This document shows, piece after piece, positions 34,696 to 44,645 of a stretch of DNA of 64,000 bases. Positions within the stretch are counted from its first letter, which is position 1, and every line of letters begins with the position of its first letter. The stretch comes from Chitinophagaceae bacterium (GTDB lineage: Bacteria > Bacteroidota > Bacteroidia > Chitinophagales > Chitinophagaceae): NCBI GenBank assembly GCA_016722465.1, contig JADKJC010000013.1:1-64000 (forward strand), written 5' to 3'. The notes under the pieces were generated by a model. It saw only the letters and a program-made list of their open reading frames with translations. It was not told where the DNA came from and ran no database searches. A program made the translations under genes and the position numbers.

Positions 34696-37533
34696 ATGAA
34701 TACGTATAATGATAATCTCCGGAACAATGTGATTGCAACATTGAGTACGATGGAACTGGAACTAAAGGCAATGCAATCAGAAGCAAATGCAGCTATGTTT
34801 TCTTATTATTACGCTCTTGGTGCAACTATCAATGAAACTGAGAAGCTGGTGGAAGACAAAGCTGAAATGGAGTTTAGGGAACAAGTCAAAAATGAGGCAG
34901 TTAAAGTAAATAACCTTTCTAATAACAACCTGAATTCTGCCAACCAGGCAGGCCAGTGCGTAAAACAATCTGTAAGTAATGTATCCATTAACGCAAATAA
35001 TGTTCAGGTGGCTGCCAATGCTATTTTGCAACTTGCCGGGGATATAGGTGACTTTAAGAACATGGCAACTGCTGCAGACCGTTACTCAAATTTTCAAACG
35101 CTTGCCGTTACTGTTAATGAATACATATCTACAACTGCACATAATGCTGAATTGGCTTCACAATTAGCTATGGAAGCATCCATGTACACTTCAAAAATCT
35201 CTGCTCCAACAGTGTTGTCTAACGCAAAAGGCACCAATACTGCTGTAAATAAGTTGTTGAATGCTGTTATTGGGGATTATACGGCTATGGCACAAATTGT
35301 ATCATCAGACCAGTTAGCACTGGCAACGCTTAGTGCAAAAGAGCATTTGGCAGGTGGCGTATATGCCGATTGTCAGAAGGAAAACAAAGCGGTATTGAAA
35401 GGATACGTTGAGGCAAATGAACAGGTAAATTTGGCGTTAAGGATTACTACCAATGCGGCTAAAAACCCCTCAGCGTTTACTGTAGCGTTTAAATTGTTTA
35501 AAAGCCCATTTCATGAGACGCCGCTTAAAGGAGAAAATGCCAATATTTATCCGGTACAAGATTATTATCTTTTTGTAGTTAAAGAAGAGAAGCAGTTCAC
35601 CTTCTCACATTCGGTGGCAGAAAATATTATTGACCAAAATAAGTCTCAGCAGTTTATTGATTTAGCAGCTGATATCAACCAACTTGCTCCTCATGATTCT
35701 TTTAAAAAAACGTATGATTTTAAGCAGATGAATTTATGCGATAGCGATGGGGATGATATAATTGCAGGCAGCCGGTACGTTGTTTTTTTGATGGCTAAAT
35801 TATGGGAAGATTACAAAATTAAGTTGAACACTTTTGAGAATTTTCTTTCTGCGCCTTCAACAGCATTTTACTTCACCACCCTGATGCCGCAGGTGAACAT
35901 TCCCGTTTTTGTAATCCCTTCGCCGGGCTTAAGCAGGTTTGATTTTTCGGTTAGCGAAAGTGAAGATATTCACTTATATGCGAACCCGTTCTATCGCATC
36001 AATTTTTTGCCGGTAGCTTCAACAAATCCACACAGTTTGCAACAGTATAACAGCATTTTCCTGATCAGGGAAATTGTCTTTGCTGAAAGCAAAAGCAGTT
36101 CGTCCATTAGCAACAAGCTGCCGGACTATGAAACAAAATTAGCCGCACTCAAAAAAGCTAATCCGGAAACGATGGAAACTATTACAGGACTCCAAAAAAA
36201 CGAACCGCTTTGGGCATTTATTTGCAACGAGTTACTACATTATTATGGAAAAGATAATTTTAGTCTAGATAAGTATCCCATTTTAGCGGACACGCCTGAA
36301 TGGATTCATCAGAACAGCCGGGAAATAAATGACTGGATAAAAATAGCAGGTGTTGCAATAGATAGTTTCGGCAACGAAGAAAATGTTTTTTTTGCCGATC
36401 CGGATGAGATGCTAATGGCCGCAGGTCAAAGTGAAATGCAAGTATCCTGGTTAGGTAAAATAAAAGAGGAAGGCGGGGATGTGCCAGTAAAAGATTCAAA
36501 TGTCTTTTTTCAGATTGTTTACCTGATGGCATTTGTACAAGCCGGGAAGAACGTGCAGGCGATGCTGGACAAAAATCTGTCGCAACTTACAACAGGCAAT
36601 GTAAAATGTTTTAACGGAGTGGTTGCGTGCTATAATGTTCTTGTTGCTGAAAGCGATAGCAGGAAATCAATGAGCGAAAATCTAACTCGCTATGCGGAAA
36701 ATTTAAAGCAACAGGAAAGCGATCATCCCGCAATAGTGGAATTTATTAAAGGGCTCCAAAAAGATGCCAGAAAAATTTGGGCATTTATCAGCAATGAGGC
36801 ACTCCGATATTATGGAAAAGATAAATTCAGCTTAGAAAACTACCCCGTTTTAGCGGACACAGCAGCATGGCTTCTGCAGAATATCCGGTCTGTAAACGAA
36901 TCAATAACGATTGCAAATACAGCAATAGAAAATTTCAACAATGATGAAAATCTGTTTTTTGCCGGGCCTGCTGATTCGGGAATGGCGGCCAGTAAAAATG
37001 AAATAGTAATGTCGTTGGTGGATAAAATTAAAAAACAAGACAGCGGCCTGGATACATCGGTAATAGAACCTGACGCCTTTTTTAATATTGTTTATTTAAT
37101 GGCGTTTATAAATGCCGGGCAAAATGTAATTGCAATGCTGGAGAACAATGCATTGCTCCTGCAATCGTTTATGAAATCTCCTATGGAGTTATATGCTGAA
37201 ACCTGCCTGCAAAAAAAACTTTCTGGTCAGTTGCAAACTTTTACAGGATTTTCATTTGATGTTGCGCTTGCACAACAGGTGTCTTCTGCGAACTATACAA
37301 CAGCCAGCACACGGAATTTAAATCAAGGTAAACTGGAAGGTAGTTGTAGCATAAATGATGCAACCACGGATAATTTTGGAACCGTACTGTTACCCGACAT
37401 TTATTATATCCCGGCTGTGCTGTCAATTGCTGATATTGATGAGGAAAACCCCCAGGCCCCAACATACACCAGTGTACTCACATTTGGGATGGCAAGTAAG
37501 TTTACTCCACCAGCCAACAACAATCATTCTTAA
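34696..37533 (+). CDS. Unknown eCIS-linked protein with an internal duplication
   Basis: 945 residues, no signal peptide. The first 250 residues are predicted helical and rich in Asn, Ala and Val (VNNLSNNNLNSANQAGQC), which suggests a coiled coil. A middle beta-rich part follows (PQVNIPVFVIPSPGLSRFDF). Between about residues 495 and 820 a unit of roughly 140 residues occurs twice, each with LQK...WAF(I)NE...YYGKD, NYP-like P(V/I)LADT and F..IVYLMAF..AG.NV. The family is unknown to me. Its place between tape measure and ATPase, where tail-fibre genes often lie, makes a receptor-binding or exterior role possible. Confidence 0.65.
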   Translation: MNTYNDNLRNNVIATLSTMELELKAMQSEANAAMFSYYYALGATINETEKLVEDKAEMEFREQVKNEAVKVNNLSNNNLNSANQAGQCVKQSVSNVSINANNVQVAANAILQLAGDIGDFKNMATAADRYSNFQTLAVTVNEYISTTAHNAELASQLAMEASMYTSKISAPTVLSNAKGTNTAVNKLLNAVIGDYTAMAQIVSSDQLALATLSAKEHLAGGVYADCQKENKAVLKGYVEANEQVNLALRITTNAAKNPSAFTVAFKLFKSPFHETPLKGENANIYPVQDYYLFVVKEEKQFTFSHSVAENIIDQNKSQQFIDLAADINQLAPHDSFKKTYDFKQMNLCDSDGDDIIAGSRYVVFLMAKLWEDYKIKLNTFENFLSAPSTAFYFTTLMPQVNIPVFVIPSPGLSRFDFSVSESEDIHLYANPFYRINFLPVASTNPHSLQQYNSIFLIREIVFAESKSSSSISNKLPDYETKLAALKKANPETMETITGLQKNEPLWAFICNELLHYYGKDNFSLDKYPILADTPEWIHQNSREINDWIKIAGVAIDSFGNEENVFFADPDEMLMAAGQSEMQVSWLGKIKEEGGDVPVKDSNVFFQIVYLMAFVQAGKNVQAMLDKNLSQLTTGNVKCFNGVVACYNVLVAESDSRKSMSENLTRYAENLKQQESDHPAIVEFIKGLQKDARKIWAFISNEALRYYGKDKFSLENYPVLADTAAWLLQNIRSVNESITIANTAIENFNNDENLFFAGPADSGMAASKNEIVMSLVDKIKKQDSGLDTSVIEPDAFFNIVYLMAFINAGQNVIAMLENNALLLQSFMKSPMELYAETCLQKKLSGQLQTFTGFSFDVALAQQVSSANYTTASTRNLNQGKLEGSCSINDATTDNFGTVLLPDIYYIPAVLSIADIDEENPQAPTYTSVLTFGMASKFTPPANNNHS

Positions 37534-37551
37534 AAAAATAAAACTTAATTT

Positions 37552-38462
37552 ATGTATACATCATCAATAAGCCCTTCAAAAGAACACCTATTATTTCATT
37601 GAAGTATGGCATTACCGAAAAGAAAAAGGCCGAACTGGACAAACTGGCCATCCAGATAACTGATGCCCAGTTTGAAGTTGATCAATACCAGGCGATGGTA
37701 GATTCACTAACTGATAAACAGGGAAATTTCCAGGCCATGCTTGTGTACGCTGATCAAAACCGGACCCGTACATTAAACAACAAAAATCTTTTAGACCAGG
37801 TAGTAAAAATGGTTACCGACCTGGTAGTAAGCTCAGGTATTGCAGCAACTGAAATACAAAAGGCACAAAAATGGACAGGCGTGGAGCTTGGTCCGCAAAT
37901 GAAAAAAGTAGTTGATGAACTGATCTATTCTGCTGAGATGATTAATAAGCTTGCGAACATGGTTGTGCGGGCAAAGGCGTTGAATCCACTTATTTCGGAT
38001 ATTATGGTAAACAAGATAACCACTGCAGGTAAAGATGCTAATAATGCAGTGGCATTATGTTTGGTTGAATTATCATCCACCTTTGCATCGCAGTCAGCCA
38101 ATAAAGAATCTGAAGCTACATTGAAGCTGGAATATAAACAGGCAGTTGAAGTTTGGACGGCTTTGACAAATTTTCCAATCCCCACTGTTGCTAAATCTAA
38201 CCCCAATGTTGTGCTTATTCCAGAAAAGCAAGTTGACGCCTCTAAAAAAGAGCTTAAGCTGTCAAATGAATTCACTCTGTTTGGATTATTGTACAACGCC
38301 TATACAACCGCCAGGGGCTATTATGATAAAGTAAACACCGCACTTAATATCGTTACAAAGGAGCTGAACGAGGCTACTTCAAAGTTAAGTGCGGCACAGG
38401 TACTTTTAAATTCGCTCCAGTTGGAATATGCAGCCGGCAATGCCGCAGCAATGGCATCGTAA
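37552..38462 (+). CDS. Unknown helical eCIS-linked protein, apparent one-base deletion near start
   Basis: The open frame of 287 residues begins without an ATG (TTG 37599). ATG 37552, in a different frame, reads MYTSSISPSK. Adding one A to the run TCAAAAGAAC (37576-37585) joins the two into a 303-residue protein (SPSKRTPIISLKYGITEKKK). The body is almost entirely helical with heptad-like repeats and no signal peptide. The part around NPLISDIMVNKITTAG loosely recalls the helical N-terminus of the 945-residue neighbour. The family is unknown. It could form a bundle or coiled-coil element of the particle. Confidence 0.6.
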
Positions 38463-38507
38463 AAAATCAGCAGTTTATTTCTTCTTTTAAAGCATTAAAA
38501 CAAAACA

Positions 38508-39428
38508 ATGGAAAGGATATACCGGAATTTTTACCGAAACCTGTATATGCATACAGGTGGCTACATCTCTACCATTCCGAATAATCAAAGCATGCTCCCC
38601 GGCGATTTTTTCCAGGTGAGAAATGGTGAGCTGCTGATGCTGGGCAATATTTTCCGTAATGGTATTATCAATGCAGAAGATGTAAGTTTTGGTTACGAGA
38701 TCAGGCTTAACCCTGCAGCATGGAGTTTTAGCGATGGCGTTAATAAAGCTTACGCTGGCCGCTCAGTTGCCCAGTCGGTGGTGGAAGGCAGTTTTGAATT
38801 CAGCAAGCAGGTGCTGGCTTTTTCAGGTAAAGGCAGTTTTATGTTTAAAGGCAGCCTGCCGGAAGCACTTAAAATACTTAACTGGAATGATTTTCAACAG
38901 GCGCTTATTATTAAACTCACTTCAGCTTTGTATTCTTTCAGGGAGTTGTACGTGGTTACCGAAAGCGTTACTTTATCAGATTGTACATTGGCTGTTGCCG
39001 GCGCATCAAAAGCTGAATTGGAAATAGCGACTGAATCAGAAAATTTTGGGTTAACTGATATTTTCGGGCAGGGGTCGGCAAAAACAATCCAGTCAAAAGA
39101 CATTGAATATTATCAGCGGATAGAAAAACGGAAGCCATTATTTTTTAAGGCAAAAAAACTGGAAGTGCAGAATGAAAGGCTTGAAATATTTATTAATGAA
39201 CTTTTGTACATGACGCAGGGCTATGAAGCGTGGGCAACAGACTTTTATAATTGTGAGTTTGAATTTGATGATACTTATCACCCCCAAAAAACGCAATTTG
39301 AAAAAGCAGGCGTGCTGGAAATGCTGCAGGCAAATGAATTAAATCCGGCAACAGCATTGCAGTATTTTAAATGGGCAGATACCAGTATGGATGATGTTGA
39401 AAAACTTTTCGCTGTGTATGGAAATTAA
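38508..39428 (+). CDS. Unknown eCIS-linked protein
   Basis: 306 residues, no signal peptide. The opening is MERIYRNFYRNLYMHTGGYI; the next 190 residues look beta-rich with alternating turns (FSGKGSFMFKGSLPEALKIL), and the last 100 are helical (KAKKLEVQNERLEIFINELL). I do not recognise the family. It sits 46 bases after the helical protein and 85 before the ATPase gene. It may be part of the baseplate exterior or a cargo-related factor; position is the only evidence. Confidence 0.6.
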   Translation: MERIYRNFYRNLYMHTGGYISTIPNNQSMLPGDFFQVRNGELLMLGNIFRNGIINAEDVSFGYEIRLNPAAWSFSDGVNKAYAGRSVAQSVVEGSFEFSKQVLAFSGKGSFMFKGSLPEALKILNWNDFQQALIIKLTSALYSFRELYVVTESVTLSDCTLAVAGASKAELEIATESENFGLTDIFGQGSAKTIQSKDIEYYQRIEKRKPLFFKAKKLEVQNERLEIFINELLYMTQGYEAWATDFYNCEFEFDDTYHPQKTQFEKAGVLEMLQANELNPATALQYFKWADTSMDDVEKLFAVYGN

Positions 39429-39513
39429 TAGAGCCCTGTTTGCCTATGCTGATGGCTGCTTTAGCAAAAGAGTAATTGATTAACAACACACAGGTTTAAT
39501 AAATGATTTTTTT

Positions 39514-40869
39514 ATGGGCACAGCAGCCGGCATAGCTACACTGCAGAATGAAATGACTTGGCTGGAAACAATTATAGGCCAGGTTATAACGTCTTATTTT
39601 TTGCAGGAAGGTCACGAAAGAGACTGGCTTGATATTGAAGCGCCTGACTTATCTGCTTCTGTGGATGCATATGCAGTAATGGCAAATAAATGGGAACTGG
39701 ATGTTTTTGCAAGGCTGGCACTGGCGCTTTCAATAGCGCCTCATTTCCGCCCTGAAATATTAGACATATTTTTTGGCAAGAACCAGGTGTATGACAGAGG
39801 GTTTTCTGAATTTGGTGGTGTGGTGGATAAAAATCATAGCGGTTTTTTGCCCACGGGCCAAACATTCTGTTTCCTGGTAAGTGCAGTGCATCCTGAATTA
39901 CGGATGAACGCAATGGGGGTTTTTGATAATAATAGCATCTTAATGAAGGAGCAGGTGTTATTACCTGGAGAAACAGAACCAGGAATGCCATCTTTAAGCG
40001 GTTTGCTCGGACTAAATAAAAAATGGTTTCATTATTTTCTTACCGGCATTGAAATGCAGGAAGAAAACACAGCATCTTTTCCGGCACAAAAAATAACTAC
40101 TAATATGGATTGGGAGGATGTGGTGCTGGACAGCAATGTATATGAACAGGTAATGGAGATTAAAACATGGATGCAATATGGAGAAACATTAATGAACGAA
40201 TGGCAGCTTAATAAAAAGATTAAACCTGGATACCGGGCACTTTTTTACGGGCCGCCCGGTACCGGTAAAACGCTTACTGCTACTTTGCTCGGAAAGGCAG
40301 CTGGTTGCGATGTATATAAAATTGATCTGTCGCTTATCGTGTCCAAATACATTGGCGAAACTGAAAAAAACCTTTCCGGGATTTTTGATATTGCCCGTTA
40401 TAAAAACTGGATACTTTTTTTTGATGAAGCAGATGCATTGTTTGGGAAAAGAACAGCCACCAGTTCTTCTAATGACCGTTTTGCAAACCAGCAGACTGCT
40501 TATCTCTTGCAGCGTATCGAAGATTTTCCCGGAGTGGTAATACTGGCTTCTAATTTAAAGGCCAATATGGATGACGCATTCTCACGCAGGTTTCAGTCGG
40601 TTATACATTTTGATATACCCGGCACTGAAGAAAGATACCTGCTTTGGAAAAATGCTTTTTCTGGCACTTGCACGCTTCATCCGGAAATTGATCTGCACAA
40701 AATTGCAGAAGAGTATGAACTGGCAGGTGGGGCTATTATCAATATACTCCGTAACTGTGCATTAGCGGCTGTTCGCCGCAGTGATACTGTCGCCAGCAAA
40801 CAGGAGCTCATGCAGGCATTAAGAAGGGAGTTAAAAAAAGAAAACAGGATGATCGGTACAATGAATTAA
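39514..40869 (+). CDS. AAA+ ATPase of the injection system (Afp15-like)
   Basis: 451 residues. Walker A is GPPGTGKT at about 246-253 and Walker B is LFFDEADALFG near 300-310. A sensor-1 asparagine lies in VVILASNLKANM, and the arginine pair RRF follows. The N-terminal 200 residues are specific to the eCIS group. Afp15-type ATPases are present in nearly all eCIS loci and are thought to help assembly or cargo loading. It is followed 4 bases later by an unknown gene. Confidence 0.92.
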   Translation: MGTAAGIATLQNEMTWLETIIGQVITSYFLQEGHERDWLDIEAPDLSASVDAYAVMANKWELDVFARLALALSIAPHFRPEILDIFFGKNQVYDRGFSEFGGVVDKNHSGFLPTGQTFCFLVSAVHPELRMNAMGVFDNNSILMKEQVLLPGETEPGMPSLSGLLGLNKKWFHYFLTGIEMQEENTASFPAQKITTNMDWEDVVLDSNVYEQVMEIKTWMQYGETLMNEWQLNKKIKPGYRALFYGPPGTGKTLTATLLGKAAGCDVYKIDLSLIVSKYIGETEKNLSGIFDIARYKNWILFFDEADALFGKRTATSSSNDRFANQQTAYLLQRIEDFPGVVILASNLKANMDDAFSRRFQSVIHFDIPGTEERYLLWKNAFSGTCTLHPEIDLHKIAEEYELAGGAIINILRNCALAAVRRSDTVASKQELMQALRRELKKENRMIGTMN

Positions 40870-40873
40870 AATA

Positions 40874-41479
40874 ATGCAAATGCCAGGTGCGAAAAAGAAA
40901 ATTAAGCCATTGTTTTTATCTGAACAGTATCGTTTTGTCTTAACAGCAGGGCCATGGGAAAAATGGTTTTCCGAAGAAAAGTATAAAGCAATAATAGCGA
41001 TGGCGCTTAATGACTGCCTGCAAAATAAAGAAAAGGGAATGGCAGAGATATGTATCAACGGCTACTTAATTAAAGGGCGCAGAGTTTACGTGGTGTGGGA
41101 AATACCTGCCGGGTATTTATATAAGTTACTTGATTTTTTTTACTGGAGGGTAAGAGAAACCATCCGGGGTGAATTAAGGGTGCCAGGTAAATGGTATGAT
41201 AGGGGAGATGCAGGGGAGAAGCCTGAAATTTTAAAAGCAATAGAATCTCCATTGTTTGAGAGATCATTACTTGGCAATGAATGGCTGTTGCAATTGATTA
41301 CCGGTAACCAAATTGAACTGGAATATTACAGCCCCAAACTGGAACGTTTGAAAAACATCATTCATGGGGAAGCTTATTGTTCTGTCATTGACTATGCTGG
41401 CGGGCAAGGCCCGGTGAATATTGCTGCTGTAAAAAAAGAAAAGCACCATGCAAAGCAAATGCCTAACAAAAAACAGTAA
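40874..41479 (+). CDS. Unknown small protein
   Basis: 201 residues, basic at both ends. The middle, KKEKGMAEICINGYLIKGRR-like (here QNKEKGMAEICINGYLIKGR) then VYVVWEIPAGYLYKLLDFFY, faintly recalls the IS200-like/REP-associated transposase fold, but the catalytic HUH motif is not seen, so I do not make that call. No signal peptide. It lies 4 bases after the ATPase gene and 2 bases before the lysozyme gene, so it is co-transcribed. Function unknown. Confidence 0.55.
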   Translation: MQMPGAKKKIKPLFLSEQYRFVLTAGPWEKWFSEEKYKAIIAMALNDCLQNKEKGMAEICINGYLIKGRRVYVVWEIPAGYLYKLLDFFYWRVRETIRGELRVPGKWYDRGDAGEKPEILKAIESPLFERSLLGNEWLLQLITGNQIELEYYSPKLERLKNIIHGEAYCSVIDYAGGQGPVNIAAVKKEKHHAKQMPNKKQ

Positions 41480-41481
41480 AC

Positions 41482-42315
41482 ATGAAAAAACTTCTTTGCA
41501 TTCTGGCAGCATGGTTTTTGCTTGATTGGGCCTTTTATTCAAAAATAAAACCGTTTATATGCAGGGAATTTGGGTTGGCATGCAGTCAACAGCAGCCAGA
41601 CAGCACCTGCTCCTGCAATGATAGTATACCAGGTACCGGCAATTTTATCTATGGCATCGATATTTCTCATCATCAAAATAATGAAGTGGATTGGTTAAAA
41701 ACAAAACAGGGGCAATACCAGTTTGTGATATGCAAAGCAACGGAAGGAATAACGATGAAAGACGGGGATTTTAAAAACAATTGGTCTGTATTAACAGCTA
41801 AAAATATCATTAAAGGCGCTTACCATTTTTACAGGTGTGCCGATGCGCCCGAACGACAGGCTGATTCATTTGTAAGTTTTGCGGGAAATTTTTCAGCAAC
41901 AGATTTGCCGCCTATACTGGATTTTGAAACGGAGAATATATTTCTAAAAAATGGCACCCAGCTTACCAATTGCATTGGAACAGATACTAATGCAACCCGG
42001 CAGAATCTGCTGAAATTTCTTCAGCGGGTTGAACAGCTTACTAAACGCATACCCATTATATATGTGAATACATACGATGGTGAAAGGTTTTTTACTGATA
42101 CTACTTTTGCAGTATATCCATTGTGGATAGCCACCCGGAATATAAGTACACTAACCAATAAGCATATACCATCAATCTGGAAAGGCAACTGGACCTTCTG
42201 GCAAAAAAGCCAGGTGTATGATTTTGATAATAATTCTGCCAATGATTTGGATGTATTTAACGGGGATATGGGTGCATTAACAGCATTTATCAGTACCACT
42301 ATAATAAAACCATGA
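41482..42315 (+). CDS. GH25-family lysozyme (muramidase)
   Basis: 277 residues. The N-terminal MKKLLCILAAWFLLDWAFY is a membrane anchor or signal peptide. The catalytic domain begins near residue 52 with GIDISHHQNNEVDWLK and continues with CKATEG, GAYHFYRCAD, PPILDFETEN (the acidic residues of the active site) and WTFWQKSQVYD. GH25 enzymes cut peptidoglycan between N-acetylmuramic acid and N-acetylglucosamine. Inside an eCIS operon it may help release particles from the producer or breach a target wall. The first is favoured because the protein has its own export signal. Confidence 0.88.
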   Translation: MKKLLCILAAWFLLDWAFYSKIKPFICREFGLACSQQQPDSTCSCNDSIPGTGNFIYGIDISHHQNNEVDWLKTKQGQYQFVICKATEGITMKDGDFKNNWSVLTAKNIIKGAYHFYRCADAPERQADSFVSFAGNFSATDLPPILDFETENIFLKNGTQLTNCIGTDTNATRQNLLKFLQRVEQLTKRIPIIYVNTYDGERFFTDTTFAVYPLWIATRNISTLTNKHIPSIWKGNWTFWQKSQVYDFDNNSANDLDVFNGDMGALTAFISTTIIKP

Positions 42316-42349
42316 TGGCTGTAAGCCAATTCATGTATATTTTATAATT

Positions 42350-44634
42350 ATGGATGCTTACAACAAATATTCTTTTGTTTCAAAACGGCCTGGCAACCTT
42401 CAAGCCGGAGCAGCCAGTAGTGTTGGTGAAAACAGCATACCGATTGCTGATAACCGTACCGTAACATCAATGCAAAGGAAGCAAAATAATACCGGCTTGC
42501 CAGACATCCTGAAATCCCGTATCGAAAATCTTTCGGGCTATTCCATGGATGATGTGAAAGTGCATTACAATTCTGCACAACCTGCACAGTTGAATGCTCA
42601 TGCTCATGCACAGGGAACGGATATACACATAGCACCCGGACAAGAAAAGCATTTGCCGCATGAAGCCTGGCATGTAGTGCAACAAAAGCAAGGCAGAGTA
42701 AAACCTACTTTGCAAATGAAAGGCAAGGTAAATGTGAATGATGATACAGGGTTGGAAAAAGAAGCTGATATAATGGGAGGGGAAGCGTTACGCATGAATA
42801 CCCAAGACTTTGTTTTACAGGGGAAGTTTTTCGATAGGTTTAGGCGAGTAATAAATTCAAATAAGGGAATAAGACAATTCGTAAGAGAAGCCAAAACACC
42901 AGGTATTGACCCGGCTAAAAGAGCGGCTAAAAGTAATGAGGGTCATGCCGGCAACCGCATAAGAGACGAGCTACTTGAACACAAAGGGTTTCGGAAGTTG
43001 AACCGCATCAGTGGACAGATTAATCAAATTGGGGGTATGGCTCCCGTATCTGCTGCATTGAATGCCGCTATAGGTGCCATCAACGCTGGCCCAAATCCTG
43101 TAGATTATGCTGGTATTGGAGCGCTCTATGATCCTGTCAAAGCCGCCTCGGTAGTGGTACTGGATGCGGCCATTGCCTTAGATCCATTGCCTCCCCTGGT
43201 TGGGGATCAATGTCTGCTGTTGGGTACTTTGGATTATTGGGCAACAAATGGTCATTTAAGTGCAGAGATTCCACCAAAAACAGAAGCACTAAGGTGGAAA
43301 ATGCAGCAAAGGGCCCGGATGTCTATCGTAGCCCATCGGGGAATGGGCGCAACCAATAAATCTTTCGGTGGGCTGATTCCTGATGCTGATCCCTCCAGGG
43401 CTCGAAAAACGGAGAACTCAGGAGGTGCATTTGCTACTGCATTAGCACATGCATCCACTCCTGTACAGCCCTGGGGTTTAGATGGTATAGAATGTGATGT
43501 TTTTCTATCACAAGATGGCGTTCCTATTGTTAGCCATGATGGAAACATTTCCGAACAAATGTCGGCAGCAAGGAGAGTGGCTTTTGCCAATCCCGGAGCT
43601 ACTATAGGTACCACCACAGCCGCAGCACTGATGGCATTGGAAAGAAGGCAGCAGGCGATCCCTCCCTTGCTGCCGGAGAATTACCAGGTCATACTGTATT
43701 CGTAAGTCTGAGGCAACTATTAGATATGGCTGCACCTGTAGCGGCCATATATGCTGCACAACATCATAAAGGTTTTAGATGTGAGATAGAAATGAAAGGT
43801 GGAAATGAAGGAGTACATAACATTGTTGATATTACTGCTAAAACCGTCAGTCAATTTAAAAAAAGTGCTTTTGCTGTACAGGCTGCAGATTTGGAAATCG
43901 TGATGTTTAATGGAAGTCTCCCACAAGTGGCTGAACATCATGAAAAACGAATGGCAAAGACAAAACTAGGCGGTATGGTGGTTGGATTAGGAGCAGCTCA
44001 GCCTGGTCCTGGCGTAGCAAAAAATCCTCAGGTTGACTAGTACAGGATGTCGCTTTCTGATCCGGCCCAAGTCAGAGCAGTTACTGGCAACTACATTTCG
44101 ACCTATGTTTTAGGAGGGGAACAGGAGATTCGAACTGGGGTTGCGCCTATTCCGCTGGAATGGCATAAAGGACCAGAACTACAGGCGTTTCTTGCTGCCA
44201 ACGCTCATTCTGCATTAAGTATAAATCAATTATGGACGGCATTTCAATTGGCTTATCCGGCAGTCGTAATAGCTGAAAGAGAATTTAAATACCCCATGAG
44301 CGTTGAAAAGAAGAGAGTTGATACTGCGAGCTACAGAGCATCTCAGGCAGCACTTCATGGTGTTGTTGGTCAAAAGACTCATCTGCTGACAGACTACCCG
44401 GAGCATGTAAAAATCACCCGAAATGAAATAGGACCCGAAGGTGATCGGATTGCGGCTGCAATTCAAAACCTTTTGCTAACTCATGATTGGGTAGCTCATC
44501 CCATGCAAGGGAATAAAGTTCAGGCAGGTTGGACAGCCCTGCTGGCAACAGTTCAAAGTGGTCACACATTTGTACATCATCACATTCGGCACAATGCTAC
44601 AGCAGCGGAGATTATTACAGACTTGGGAGTATAA
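42350..44634 (+). pseudogene. DUF4157-GDPD toxin-like cargo gene 1, interrupted
   Basis: Residues about 45-145 form a DUF4157 domain (GTDIHIAPGQEK, then HEAWHVVQQKQGR with an HEXXH motif at about 104-108). A glycerophosphodiester phosphodiesterase-like domain begins near 325: SIVAHRGMGATN, ENSGGAF, LDGIECDVFLSQDGVPIVSH. The frame breaks near 43690; the next frame continues with RCEIEMKGGNEG, the expected later strand. An in-frame TAG at 44038 follows, after which coding resumes at 44047 to 44634. Joined, it would be about 760 residues, the same size as the intact second cargo. DUF4157 proteins are known to be enriched at eCIS loci as cargo. Either decay or sequence errors. Confidence 0.75.
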
Positions 44635-44645
44635 ACTTGAATATA

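Noticed and set aside
16609..40869. Type VI secretion system
   Set aside because: Membrane-complex genes tssJ, tssL and tssM and the ClpV-type unfoldase are absent; the ATPase is of the Afp15 type.
40874..41479. REP-associated (IS200-like) transposase
   Set aside because: The faint resemblance around YVVWEIPAG lacks the HUH motif and the catalytic tyrosine context.
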